Assembly (NCBI RefSeq): GCF_013415485.1
Contig: NZ_JACBXS010000021.1
Span: forward strand, 1 to 64,000
DNA: 64,000 bases
Source: Rhabdonatronobacter sediminivivens
Lineage (GTDB): Bacteria > Pseudomonadota > Alphaproteobacteria > Rhodobacterales > Rhodobacteraceae
Reading direction: 5' to 3'
The position numbers and the translations under genes are program-made. Under the pieces are notes generated by a model. That model had not been told where the DNA came from. It was given only the letters and a program-made list of their open reading frames with translations, and did not search any database. Each line of letters starts with the position of its first letter. The first letter of the stretch is position 1. Below are positions 7,113 through 14,689 of this stretch, one piece after another.

Positions 7113-7841
7113 ATGCGGACAGAGCTTGACGCGATACACCCCTATTGCGGACCCGCGCCGGACCCTTCGGCGTGGGTGCGCGCGTGGAACCTGGACCTGG
7201 TGTTGCTGGGCGCGCTGGGGCTGGCACTGGTGTTGGGCCTGCATCTGCTGCGCCGCGAAAGCCCCGCCCGCCGACAGGCGCATGCGCTGGCCCTTGGCGC
7301 GGCGGTGTTGGCCTTTGTCTCGCCGCTTTGCGCGATGACAGTGGCGCTGTTTTCGGCCCGGGCCCTGCATCATCTGGTGATCATCAGCCTGCTGGCCCCC
7401 GCGCTGGCGCTGGCCTTTCCCTGGCGCCGGGCGCCGGTGGGTATGGCGTTCCTGGCCCTTACGGCGGCGCTGTGGCTGTGGCACCTGCCCGCGGTCTACA
7501 GCGCCGCCTGGGACAGTGTGGCGGTCTATTGGCTGATGCAGGCGGCGCTGATCCTGCCGGCCTGGGCCTTCTGGTCGGCGGTGCTGGCGCGGCCTGCGCT
7601 GGGGCAGGCGCTGTGGCTGGTGCCACTGGTGGGGCAGATGGGGCTTCTGGGCGCGCTGCTGACCTTTGCTCCGGCGCCCTTCTATCTGGAGCATCTGGCC
7701 CATGCGCCGCGGTTCGGGCTGGAGGCCCTGCAGGATCAGCAACTGGCCGGGCTGATCATGTGGGTGCCGGGCATGGTGCCGCTGGCCGTGCTGGCCGCGA
7801 TCTTCGGCTGGCGGGCCCTGAAGCACGAGGTTCCGGCGTGA
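7113..7841 (+). CDS. CtaG/caa3-type cytochrome oxidase assembly membrane protein
   Basis: 242 residues with about seven transmembrane helices, including ALHHLVIISLLAPALAL and the WHLPAVYSAAW stretch typical of the caa3_CtaG family. These proteins help insert copper or assemble heme-copper oxidases, which fits the four genes that follow. The N-terminus (IHPYCGPAPDP) faces the periplasm by inference. It is not the Cox11-type CtaG. The stop overlaps the next start (GTGA at 7838-7841), so the genes are coupled. Confidence 0.85.
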   Translation: MRTELDAIHPYCGPAPDPSAWVRAWNLDLVLLGALGLALVLGLHLLRRESPARRQAHALALGAAVLAFVSPLCAMTVALFSARALHHLVIISLLAPALALAFPWRRAPVGMAFLALTAALWLWHLPAVYSAAWDSVAVYWLMQAALILPAWAFWSAVLARPALGQALWLVPLVGQMGLLGALLTFAPAPFYLEHLAHAPRFGLEALQDQQLAGLIMWVPGMVPLAVLAAIFGWRALKHEVPA

Positions 7842-8344
7842 TTGCCCTACTCAAGGCCATCCACATCGTGGCGCTGGCGCTCTGGTGCGCGGGACTGGTG
7901 CTGCTGCCGCTGCTGATCCAGCGCTACGGCCGCCGCGCCGAGATCCGCGAACAGGCCGGCTATGCCGAGTTTCGCTGGCTGACGCACCGCGCCTATGTGG
8001 GTTTTGTCACCCCCGCGGCGGTGGTGGCGGTGACGGCGGGGACGATTCTGGTCTTCGCCTTGCAGGTGCTGGACTCCTGGATGCTGGCCAAGCTGGTGTG
8101 CGTGGCGGGCATGGTGCTGGTCCATGCCTGGCTGGGTCATCTGATCGTCCAGGCGGGTGAGGGCAGGGGTGCCTACAGGCTGCCCCCCGCGGGGCTGGCG
8201 CTGCTGGCGGTGGTGCCGCTGATCGGCCTGGTGCTGTGGCTGGTGCTGGCCAAACCGGCCCCCGATGCGCTGATCGCACTCTTCCCCGAGGCGCTGATGG
8301 CGCCCCGCAACCAGCCGCTTCCCGGGTTTCTGGAGCCGCTGTGA
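7838..8344 (+). CDS. CopD-like four-helix membrane protein
   Basis: 168 residues starting with GTG (VIALLKAIHIVALALWCAGL). Conserved features of CopD/DUF2269-like proteins are the His in helix 1 (KAIHIVALALW), LTHRAYVGFVTPAA and a late HAWLGH. Four helices are visible. CopD relatives bind heme or copper at the membrane; here it is sandwiched between CtaG and oxidase subunit II with four-base overlaps on both sides, so a role in oxidase copper or heme delivery is likely (inference). Confidence 0.75.
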   Translation: MIALLKAIHIVALALWCAGLVLLPLLIQRYGRRAEIREQAGYAEFRWLTHRAYVGFVTPAAVVAVTAGTILVFALQVLDSWMLAKLVCVAGMVLVHAWLGHLIVQAGEGRGAYRLPPAGLALLAVVPLIGLVLWLVLAKPAPDALIALFPEALMAPRNQPLPGFLEPL

Positions 8345-9000
8345 AACGATTTGCGGCATATCCCCTGCTGGTCGCGGGCTGTTCCGGGCCGCTGTCCACG
8401 CTGGAGCCGGGCGGCCCTGCGGCGGCGGATATCGCCTGGCTGTGGTGGGGGATGCTGGCGGGTGCGGCGGTGATCACGGTGTTCATGGTGGGGCTGGTGC
8501 TGCTGGCCCTGGGCGCGCCCCGCCCGGTGCGCGAGGGCCGCTGGACCCTTGGCCTGGGTCTGGGCCTGTCCATGGTGATCCTGACCCCGGTGCTGGCGGC
8601 AGGGCTGTGGGTGGGTGAGCGGATCATCCCCCGCGATGACGGGGTGGTGACGGTCGAGGCCCACGCCTGGCAATGGAACTGGCGCTTTACCCATGCGGAT
8701 GCCGAGGGCGCGCCGGTGGAAAGCGAAAACACCCTGCATATTCCCGCCGGACAGCCAGTGGACGTGCTGATCACCTCCGAGGATGTGATCCATTCCTTCT
8801 GGGTGCCCCGGCTGGCGGGCAAGCTTGATGCCATTCCCGGCCGCACGAACCGCGCAAGGATCATGGCCGATGAACCGGGGCGCTATGCGGGGCTCTGCGC
8901 GGAATTCTGCGGGCAGGGCCATGCGCGCATGCGCTTCGATGTGGTTGCCCATGCCGACTGGCCGCCGGTGCTGAACGGTGACGGAACGGAGGCAAAATGA
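8341..9000 (+). CDS. coxB: Cytochrome c oxidase subunit II (CuA)
   Basis: 219 residues from a GTG start. The N-terminus has a lipoprotein-like box (LLVAGC, Cys14), then two transmembrane helices (about 30-57 and 70-92). The cupredoxin domain carries all CuA ligands: H151, C186, E188, C190, H194 and M197 (CAEFCGQGHARM). The intact CuA site argues for cytochrome c rather than quinol as donor. There is no fused cytochrome c domain. It overlaps both neighbours by four bases. Confidence 0.93.
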   Translation: MKRFAAYPLLVAGCSGPLSTLEPGGPAAADIAWLWWGMLAGAAVITVFMVGLVLLALGAPRPVREGRWTLGLGLGLSMVILTPVLAAGLWVGERIIPRDDGVVTVEAHAWQWNWRFTHADAEGAPVESENTLHIPAGQPVDVLITSEDVIHSFWVPRLAGKLDAIPGRTNRARIMADEPGRYAGLCAEFCGQGHARMRFDVVAHADWPPVLNGDGTEAK

Positions 9001-11522
9001 CCGACGCTCCCGTCACATCCGCCCCCGCAGACGCGGCAAGCGATATCCCCCGCAACCCGCCTCAGCGCAGCCTGACCCTGCATCGGGCGCTTGCCCGCGT
9101 CTGGGCCAATGACCGCGGGCTTTGGGGACAGATCACCGCCGTCAGTCACACCACGCTGGGGTTGCGCTTCATGGCCACGGCGCTGGTCTTCTTTGCCATC
9201 GGCGGGATCCTGTCGATGCTGATCCGCGCGCAACTGGCCACGCCGCAGGGCGCGTTTCTGGACACGGAACTTTATAACCAGATCTTCACGATGCATGGCA
9301 GCATCATGATGTTCCTGTTCGCCATTCCCATGCTGGAGGGGTTGGGCATCTGGCTGCTGCCCAAGATGCTGGGCACGCGCGACATGGCCTTTCCGCGTCT
9401 GACAGCACTCGGCTACTGGTGTTACCTGTTCGGCGGTCTCATCATGCTGTCAGCCCTGCTGTTCGGGGTGGCACCGCGGGACGGCTGGTTCATGTACACG
9501 CCGCTGTCGGATGCCACGCATTCCCCCGGCATCAATGCCGATGTCTGGCTGCTGGGGGTCACTTTCGTGGAGATCTCGGCCATTGCGGCGGCGGTGGAGA
9601 TCACGGTGACGATCCTGCGCCAGCGCGCGCCGGGGATGAAGCTGACGGCGATGCCGCTTTTTGGCTGGTACATGTTGGGGACCAGCGTGATGATGCTGGT
9701 GGGCTTTCCGCCACTGATTGCCGGATCGGTCCTGCTGGAGATCGAGCGCGCCTTTGACTGGCCGTTCTTTGACCCCGCGCGCGGGGGCGATCCGTTGCTG
9801 TGGCAGCATCTGTTCTGGCTGTTCGGCCATCCGGAGGTCTATATCATCTTCCTGCCGGCCGCGGGCGTCATGTCGATGATGATCCCCATCCTGAGCCGCA
9901 CGACCATCCTGGGTTATGGCGCGATCGTTGCGGCGGTGCTGGGGCTGGTGTTCCTGTCCTTCGGCCTGTGGGTGCATCACATGTTCACCGTGGGCATCCC
10001 GCATATGGCACTGGCGTTCTTTTCGGCGGCCAGCGTGCTGGTGGCGGTGCCGACGGCGGTACAGGTCTTTGCCTGGATCGGCACCATGTGGAAGGGGCGC
10101 CCGCAGCTGGTGCTGCCCATGTATCACATCCTGGGCTTCTTCCTGACCTTTGTCATGGGCGGGCTGACGGGGGTGATGCTGGCGATTGTGCCCTTCAACT
10201 GGCAGGCTCATGACACGGCATTCGTCACCGCGCATCTGCATTATGTGCTGATTGGCGGGTTCGTGTTTCCGATGATGGCGGCGGCGACCTACTGGATGCC
10301 GCTGATCACCGGCAAGCGGCGCATCGACGGGCTGGGCGAGGCCGCGTTCTGGGTGATCCTGATCGGCTTTCACGGCACGTTCTTCATCATGCATCTGACC
10401 GGGCTTCTGGGGATGCCGCGCCGGATTGATGTCTACCCCGACAACCCGGAATGGATCTGGCTGAACCTGACCTCGTCGATCTTTGGCTTTGTGCTGACCA
10501 TCGGTTTTGCCATGTTCGCGCTGGACCTGATCCTGCAGGCAACCCTGGGCAAGCGCGCCGCGCGCGATCCGTGGGAGGCGCCGACGCTCGATTGGGCGAT
10601 GCCGGTGCCTGCGCCGAATTACAACTTCGCCTCGCTTCCCCTGCCGGAGCAGGCGGCGTGCGGCGCGGCGCAGGCGGCGCTGACACTTGCGCGGGGCGAA
10701 GGGGTCTTGCCCGGCGCGCCGCGCGGCCGTCGCGAGGTTCTGGTCAGCACTGTCAGCGGTGCACGCCCACTGCATGTGGCGGTGCTGCCGGGGAATACCG
10801 CGCTGCCGCTGGCGCTGTCGGCCAGTATCGGGGGGTTCGTGTTGCTGATGCTGGCAGGGCTTTATGCGTTGGCGGGGGCGGCGCTGGTGCCTGTGGCGGT
10901 GCTGATTTGGGTCTGGGCGCGCGGCATGGCGCCATCGGGTGACATGGCCCAGGTGCAGGCCGCGCCGGGTCTGCGTCTGCCGGTGCATTTCCGCGCCGGG
11001 GTCACGCTGGGGCAAAGCGGGCTGGTGGCGTTTCTGGTGGCCAACGGGACGCTCTTCGCCTCGCTTCTGTTCGGGCTGGCGTTTCTGGAGGTGGTCACGC
11101 CGGGGCCTGCGGCGCCCTCGGCCTCGGTCGAGCATCTGACCATGGGATGGGCCATGGGCTTCGTCGTTGCGACGGCGGGCCTGGGCGTTCTGGCGGCGCG
11201 CGCCAGCGGGTCCGGGGCGGCGCTGGCGGGGCTGCTGGTCAACCTGCTGGCGCTCGCGGGGGTTCTGTGGATCGGCGCCCAACTGGATGACCCCACGCGC
11301 CACGCCCGCGACGCGCTGCGCGCGGTGGTGGCGGGCTATGTGGGGCTGCACCTGCTGGTGGCCGCAGGCATGGCCGGCTTCGTGCTGGATCAGCTGCGCC
11401 GGGGCGAGATCACGCCCGATACCCCCGGTGCCGCGCCTGCCTGGCGGCTGTGGCAGGAGTTCACCGCCGTCACCACGCTGATCACGGCGCTGGTGATCCT
11501 GGTCCAGGCCGGTGTGGTATGA
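8997..11522 (+). CDS. Fused cytochrome c oxidase subunits I and III
   Basis: 841 residues. Residues 45-540 are subunit I: heme a ligands H100 and H415, CuB/Tyr cross-link pair H278 and Y282 in GHPEVY with E280, CuB ligands H327-H328, and heme a3 ligand H413. Residues from about 590 form five to six more helices resembling subunit III (VEHLTMGWAMGFVVATAGLG; GYVGLHLLVAAGMAGF). Fused I-III polypeptides occur in some bacterial aa3/caa3 oxidases. It reduces oxygen to water and pumps protons. It overlaps subunit II by ATGA. Confidence 0.92.
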   Translation: MTDAPVTSAPADAASDIPRNPPQRSLTLHRALARVWANDRGLWGQITAVSHTTLGLRFMATALVFFAIGGILSMLIRAQLATPQGAFLDTELYNQIFTMHGSIMMFLFAIPMLEGLGIWLLPKMLGTRDMAFPRLTALGYWCYLFGGLIMLSALLFGVAPRDGWFMYTPLSDATHSPGINADVWLLGVTFVEISAIAAAVEITVTILRQRAPGMKLTAMPLFGWYMLGTSVMMLVGFPPLIAGSVLLEIERAFDWPFFDPARGGDPLLWQHLFWLFGHPEVYIIFLPAAGVMSMMIPILSRTTILGYGAIVAAVLGLVFLSFGLWVHHMFTVGIPHMALAFFSAASVLVAVPTAVQVFAWIGTMWKGRPQLVLPMYHILGFFLTFVMGGLTGVMLAIVPFNWQAHDTAFVTAHLHYVLIGGFVFPMMAAATYWMPLITGKRRIDGLGEAAFWVILIGFHGTFFIMHLTGLLGMPRRIDVYPDNPEWIWLNLTSSIFGFVLTIGFAMFALDLILQATLGKRAARDPWEAPTLDWAMPVPAPNYNFASLPLPEQAACGAAQAALTLARGEGVLPGAPRGRREVLVSTVSGARPLHVAVLPGNTALPLALSASIGGFVLLMLAGLYALAGAALVPVAVLIWVWARGMAPSGDMAQVQAAPGLRLPVHFRAGVTLGQSGLVAFLVANGTLFASLLFGLAFLEVVTPGPAAPSASVEHLTMGWAMGFVVATAGLGVLAARASGSGAALAGLLVNLLALAGVLWIGAQLDDPTRHARDALRAVVAGYVGLHLLVAAGMAGFVLDQLRRGEITPDTPGAAPAWRLWQEFTAVTTLITALVILVQAGVV

Positions 11523-11818
11523 GATGGCTTGGCCTCTCGCTGCTGGGGCCTTTGCTCTGGGCGCTGCTTTTCGTGGCGGTCTATGGCGCTCATGGCATGG
11601 CCTGCGCAGGCGTGACCGGCCCCGAAGGGCTGGGAACCGGCGCACGGCTGACCATGGTGGGGCTGTGGCTGGCCGGGCTGCTGGCCCATGGGGCGTTGCT
11701 GCTGGCCTTGCCACATGGAGCGGGGCTGCAGCGGTTCCTTCCGCGCGCCGGTGCCTGGATCGGGCTGGGTGCGAGCGCCGTTACCCTGTTTCCGGTGGTG
11801 TTGGTCACCAGTTGCTGA
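11519..11818 (+). CDS. Small membrane protein of the oxidase operon
   Basis: 99 residues (MRWLGLSLLGPLLWALLFVA at the start) with three hydrophobic helices. Its ATG overlaps the oxidase stop (ATGA at 11519-11522), so it is co-translated with the fused subunit. No family is recognised. Position suggests a small extra oxidase subunit or assembly factor. The last residues are LVTSC. Confidence 0.65.
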   Translation: MRWLGLSLLGPLLWALLFVAVYGAHGMACAGVTGPEGLGTGARLTMVGLWLAGLLAHGALLLALPHGAGLQRFLPRAGAWIGLGASAVTLFPVVLVTSC

Positions 11819-11847
11819 ACACCTACTGGCACGCGCGGAAACGCAAA

Positions 11848-11869
11848 CGCCCCCGCGCGGGCGGGGGCG
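11848..11869 (-). terminator. Hairpin terminator between the oxidase operon and infC
   Basis: A 9-base inverted repeat CGCCCCCGC / GCGGGGGCG with a 4-base loop. On the minus strand it is followed by TTTGCGTTT, so it suits termination of infC; it may act both ways in this convergent gap. Confidence 0.65.
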
Positions 11870-11890
11870 ATCAACGCGCGGCGGGCAATG

Positions 11891-12430
11891 TCAGCGCGGG
11901 GCGATCATCATGATCATCTGCCGCCCTTCCAGCTTGGGCATGTTTTCCACCTTGCCCTGTTCCCCCACATCCGAGGCGACCCGGTTCAGAAGCTCCATGC
12001 CCAGCTGCTGATGCGCCATTTCCCGGCCACGGAAACGCAGGGTGACCTTCACCTTGTCGCCCGCTTCCAGAAAGCGCATCACATTGCGCATCTTCACATC
12101 GTAATCATGGGTGTCGGTCCCGGGGCGGAACTTCACCTCCTTGATGTCGATGGTCTTCTGCTTCTTGCGGGCCTCTGCCTCGCGCTTCTGCTGTTCATAC
12201 TTGAACTTGCCGAAGTCCATGATCTTGCAGACCGGCGGGGAGGCGTTCGGCGAGATCTCGACCAGGTCCAGACCCGCTTCCTGCGCCATCTGAAGCCCCA
12301 CCTCGGGGCGGACGACTCCGACATTTTCGCCATCGGCGCCAATGAGCCTGATCTCCGGGGCGCGGATGCGTTCATTGACCCTGGGGCCGGTGTCACGCGT
12401 TGGCGGGGCGTTGTGAGGTCTGCGGGCTAT
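11891..12430 (-). CDS. infC: Translation initiation factor IF-3, apparent ATA start
   Basis: 179 residues. The N-terminal domain includes [20 protein letters not shown] and the C-terminal domain [22 protein letters not shown]-3 binds the 30S subunit and rejects non-AUG starts. The first in-frame ATG or GTG codes for residue 44 or later and would remove the conserved N-terminus. Reading upstream gives [14 protein letters not shown], the usual IF-3 beginning, back to an ATA codon at 12430-12428. AAGGA lies 8 bases before it, and an in-frame TGA (12445-12443) lies just upstream, so no earlier start is possible. E. coli infC uses AUU. Confidence 0.93.
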   Translation of the reverse strand: MARRPHNAPPTRDTGPRVNERIRAPEIRLIGADGENVGVVRPEVGLQMAQEAGLDLVEISPNASPPVCKIMDFGKFKYEQQKREAEARKKQKTIDIKEVKFRPGTDTHDYDVKMRNVMRFLEAGDKVKVTLRFRGREMAHQQLGMELLNRVASDVGEQGKVENMPKLEGRQMIMMIAPR

Positions 12431-12467
12431 GGTCTGTGTCCTTCAATTGCGATACTGCAGCGTGCAA

Positions 12468-12494
12468 ATTATCCTTCCTTAAGGCACCTTTCAA
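12468..12494 (-). promoter_or_regulatory. Possible sigma-70 promoter of infC
   Basis: On the minus strand TTGAAA (12494-12489) and GATAAT (12473-12468) are 15 bases apart, slightly short but otherwise near consensus. The start site would be about 30 bases before the ATA start codon. Confidence 0.35.
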
Positions 12495-12622
12495 GCGCGA
12501 ATGCATGGCGTGGCGGCATGATGACGCCGATCTTGACGGGCTGTGAATTGCAATCGGCGTTTCCTTGGCCTAGGGCAGTCGCATGACGCCACGCTGGGCG
12601 CACGCAATGCAAGGATTTTGCC

Positions 12623-13483
12623 ATGAAACGTGGATTGCTGGTTGGTCTGGTGGTTCTGGTTGCGGGGATCGGCATGTGGCTGGGAACGCGCCCCGCCGCG
12701 CCGCCACCGCTGGAGCCGGTCTCGGCCCCCGAGCCGGAACCCGAAGTGACGCCCCCCGAGGCCATCGAACCCGAGGAACCGGAACTCGAAACAACCGAGG
12801 AACCCGCCACCGAGCCTGATTCGTTCGAGGCCGAACTGGAAGCCGAGGCCGAAGCGGAAGCGGCAGAAGAGTTGCCCCTTGCCGGGGACGATCCTATGGC
12901 CGAAGACGCCGATCCCGCTCTGACGGACCCGGAAGCCCCTGACACGGAAGCCCCGGAAGCTGAGGCCCCTGAAGCTGAGGCACCTGCACCCGAGGCGGCG
13001 GATACCGAAACCCCGGAGGCTGAGACCACAGAAACCGAGGGCCTGGACACCGAAGCTGCCGAGCAGGATGCCATTGACCCCGAGGCGGTCGAGCCGGTTG
13101 CCCCCGAAACGGAGACAACCGAGCCCGAAACCCTGCGCCCGGAGGCCATCGAACCCGGCACCACGGCCACGGAACCGGTGGACCCCGGTGGGATCGACCC
13201 GGATATGGCCGACCCTGAAACCCTGGCCCCTGACGCCGAGGCACCCGATGCCGCCCCGGTGGATGACGAAACGGTCGAGGCCGTGGACGAAGCCCTGAGC
13301 GACGGCCTGCCTGAAACCCTGCCCGAGGATGGCGCCCGCGCCTTCGTGCAGGAGCTTCTGGACCAGGCGGATATGGGCACCATGCAGCGCACCACGCTCA
13401 ACACCCTGCTGCGCGCTGCCGGTGAAGACCGCGACGCGCTGGAAGGCGTCTATCGTCAACTGCGCGCGTTGCTCGGCGAATAA
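12623..13483 (+). CDS. Membrane-anchored acidic Pro/Glu-rich low-complexity protein
   Basis: 286 residues. An N-terminal helix (KRGLLVGLVVLVAGIGMWLG) anchors it, probably facing the periplasm. Residues 25-215 are low complexity, built from E, P, A, T and D in loose repeats such as EAPEAEAPEAEAP, and very acidic. The last 70 residues look folded (ARAFVQELLDQADMGTMQRT, then LLRAAGEDRDALEGVYRQL). No catalytic motif is visible. The layout resembles an envelope spacer or surface-charge protein; function unknown. It is followed by a hairpin terminator and is divergent from infC. Confidence 0.75.
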   Translation: MKRGLLVGLVVLVAGIGMWLGTRPAAPPPLEPVSAPEPEPEVTPPEAIEPEEPELETTEEPATEPDSFEAELEAEAEAEAAEELPLAGDDPMAEDADPALTDPEAPDTEAPEAEAPEAEAPAPEAADTETPEAETTETEGLDTEAAEQDAIDPEAVEPVAPETETTEPETLRPEAIEPGTTATEPVDPGGIDPDMADPETLAPDAEAPDAAPVDDETVEAVDEALSDGLPETLPEDGARAFVQELLDQADMGTMQRTTLNTLLRAAGEDRDALEGVYRQLRALLGE

Positions 13484-13521
13484 CCGCGACCCTTCGCAGG
13501 AACGCCAAGCCCAGGATACAT

Positions 13522-13550
13522 GGACCCGGCCCCCTTTGGTGGCCGGGTCC
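13522..13550 (+). terminator. Hairpin terminator after the acidic protein gene
   Basis: A 10-base perfect inverted repeat GGACCCGGCC / GGCCGGGTCC with a 9-base loop begins 38 bases after the stop. It is followed by ATTCGTTT, a weak U tract. Confidence 0.65.
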
Positions 13551-13608
13551 ATTCGTTTCACGCCGACCGTGGCTGCCGCCTGGTGCGCGGCACAGGGGTC
13601 AGCGCCGC

Positions 13609-13657
13609 GCGCCCCCGAGGCGCGAAGGGTGGGTGGGTGGGCGCGCCTCGGGGGCGC
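13609..13657 (+). repeat. G-quadruplex-loop inverted repeat, copy 1
   Basis: Perfect 16-base inverted repeat (GCGCCCCCGAGGCGCG at 13609-13624; complement at 13642-13657). The 17-base loop contains GGGTGGGTGGGTGGG (13627-13641), an ideal parallel G-quadruplex sequence. It lies between two convergent genes. Related copies, in the other orientation, are at 39857 and 44335. Confidence 0.85.
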
Positions 13658-13699
13658 TCCCCACCGCTGCCGCAGGCGCCCTTGCCGGGTGGGTCTGCC

Positions 13700-14686
13700 T
13701 CAGCTGTCCAGCGGGACCGCCACCACGCCCAGACAGTCACCCGGCTGGATCAGGCCCGGAAAATGCCGTGCCACCAGCACACCGTCACGCCCGGCGTGAA
13801 AGACTGTGGCCTTCTGCCCCGGACGCCCCAGCGGCCAGACCTGCGCGATCGGCGCCCCCTTGGCAACCATGGCACCCAGATCGACCAGCGGCTCCATCAT
13901 CCCGGCGGTGTCGCAGAAGGTGAAGCAATCGGCATCGGGCATGTCGATCATTCGCGTCGGCGCCATTTCCGGTGCTTCGGACAGAATGCCCATATGGCAC
14001 AGAAGGTTGCGCACGCCCTTGCGGGCAATCGCCAGGCTGACCGCGGTGGCGCTGCCGCCGCCGCCCAGTTCGGTGGTGACAAAGACCTTGCCCTGGCTCT
14101 CGACCTCGGTATCCAGCATCCCCACCGCATCGATCTCCAGCATGATCGCCGACCAGGGCGCGTTGAAGGCTGCCATGGCGGCCTCGCAGGCGGCCTGCTG
14201 GGCCTTGTCCTCCAGCACATGCACGGCAGCAAAGGGCAGGAAATCCAGGGTCCGCCCGCCCGAATGCAGGTCACAGACCAGATCGGCCTCTGGCACCAGA
14301 ATGCGGCTGACATAATCCGCAATCTTCTGCGTGACCGTGCCATCCGCCCGCCCCGGAAAGGCGCGGTTCATGTTCCCGCCATCAATGGGCGATGTGCGTT
14401 TGCCCGCGGCCACCGCCGGCTGATTCAGCGCGGGCAGAATGATCACCCGCCCGCGAATTGCCCCCGGGTTCAGTGTGGCGGCCAACTCATGCAGGGCGAT
14501 CAGCCCTTCGTATTCATCGCCGTGATTTCCGGCCACGAACAGCGCCGTCGGCCCGTCACCGTTGCGGATCACCGAAATGGGGATCATCACCGAGCCCCAG
14601 GCACTGTCATCGCGCGAATAGGGCAGCCGCAGAAAGCCGTGATGCGCGCCGTCCTGATCCAGTGGTATGGTCGGAGTGATCGCCAT
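13700..14686 (-). CDS. doeB: N-acetyl-L-2,4-diaminobutyrate deacetylase (ectoine degradation)
   Basis: 328 residues of the succinylglutamate desuccinylase/aspartoacylase (zinc carboxypeptidase-like) family. Zinc motif GNHGDEYEG (about 53-61) and the later DLHSGG are present, with the conserved ALNQPAVAAGKRTSPIDGGN segment. In ectoine catabolism DoeB (EutE) removes acetyl from the product of DoeA. It starts 3 bases after doeA ends on the same strand, so the two form an operon. The rest of the pathway (transport, regulator, later enzymes) is not in the window. Confidence 0.88.
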   Translation of the reverse strand: MAITPTIPLDQDGAHHGFLRLPYSRDDSAWGSVMIPISVIRNGDGPTALFVAGNHGDEYEGLIALHELAATLNPGAIRGRVIILPALNQPAVAAGKRTSPIDGGNMNRAFPGRADGTVTQKIADYVSRILVPEADLVCDLHSGGRTLDFLPFAAVHVLEDKAQQAACEAAMAAFNAPWSAIMLEIDAVGMLDTEVESQGKVFVTTELGGGGSATAVSLAIARKGVRNLLCHMGILSEAPEMAPTRMIDMPDADCFTFCDTAGMMEPLVDLGAMVAKGAPIAQVWPLGRPGQKATVFHAGRDGVLVARHFPGLIQPGDCLGVVAVPLDS

Positions 14687-14689
14687 GGC

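Noticed and set aside
9450..11714. A 754-codon open frame on the minus strand opposite the fused oxidase gene
   Set aside because: It is rich in His, Arg, Gln and Pro, has no family motif, and lies wholly opposite a gene with intact catalytic residues. Such frames arise from GC-rich codon bias.
12301..12301. GTG or nearby ATG as the start of infC
   Set aside because: It would remove the conserved RVNERI region of IF-3; the ATA start with a ribosome site explains the full protein.
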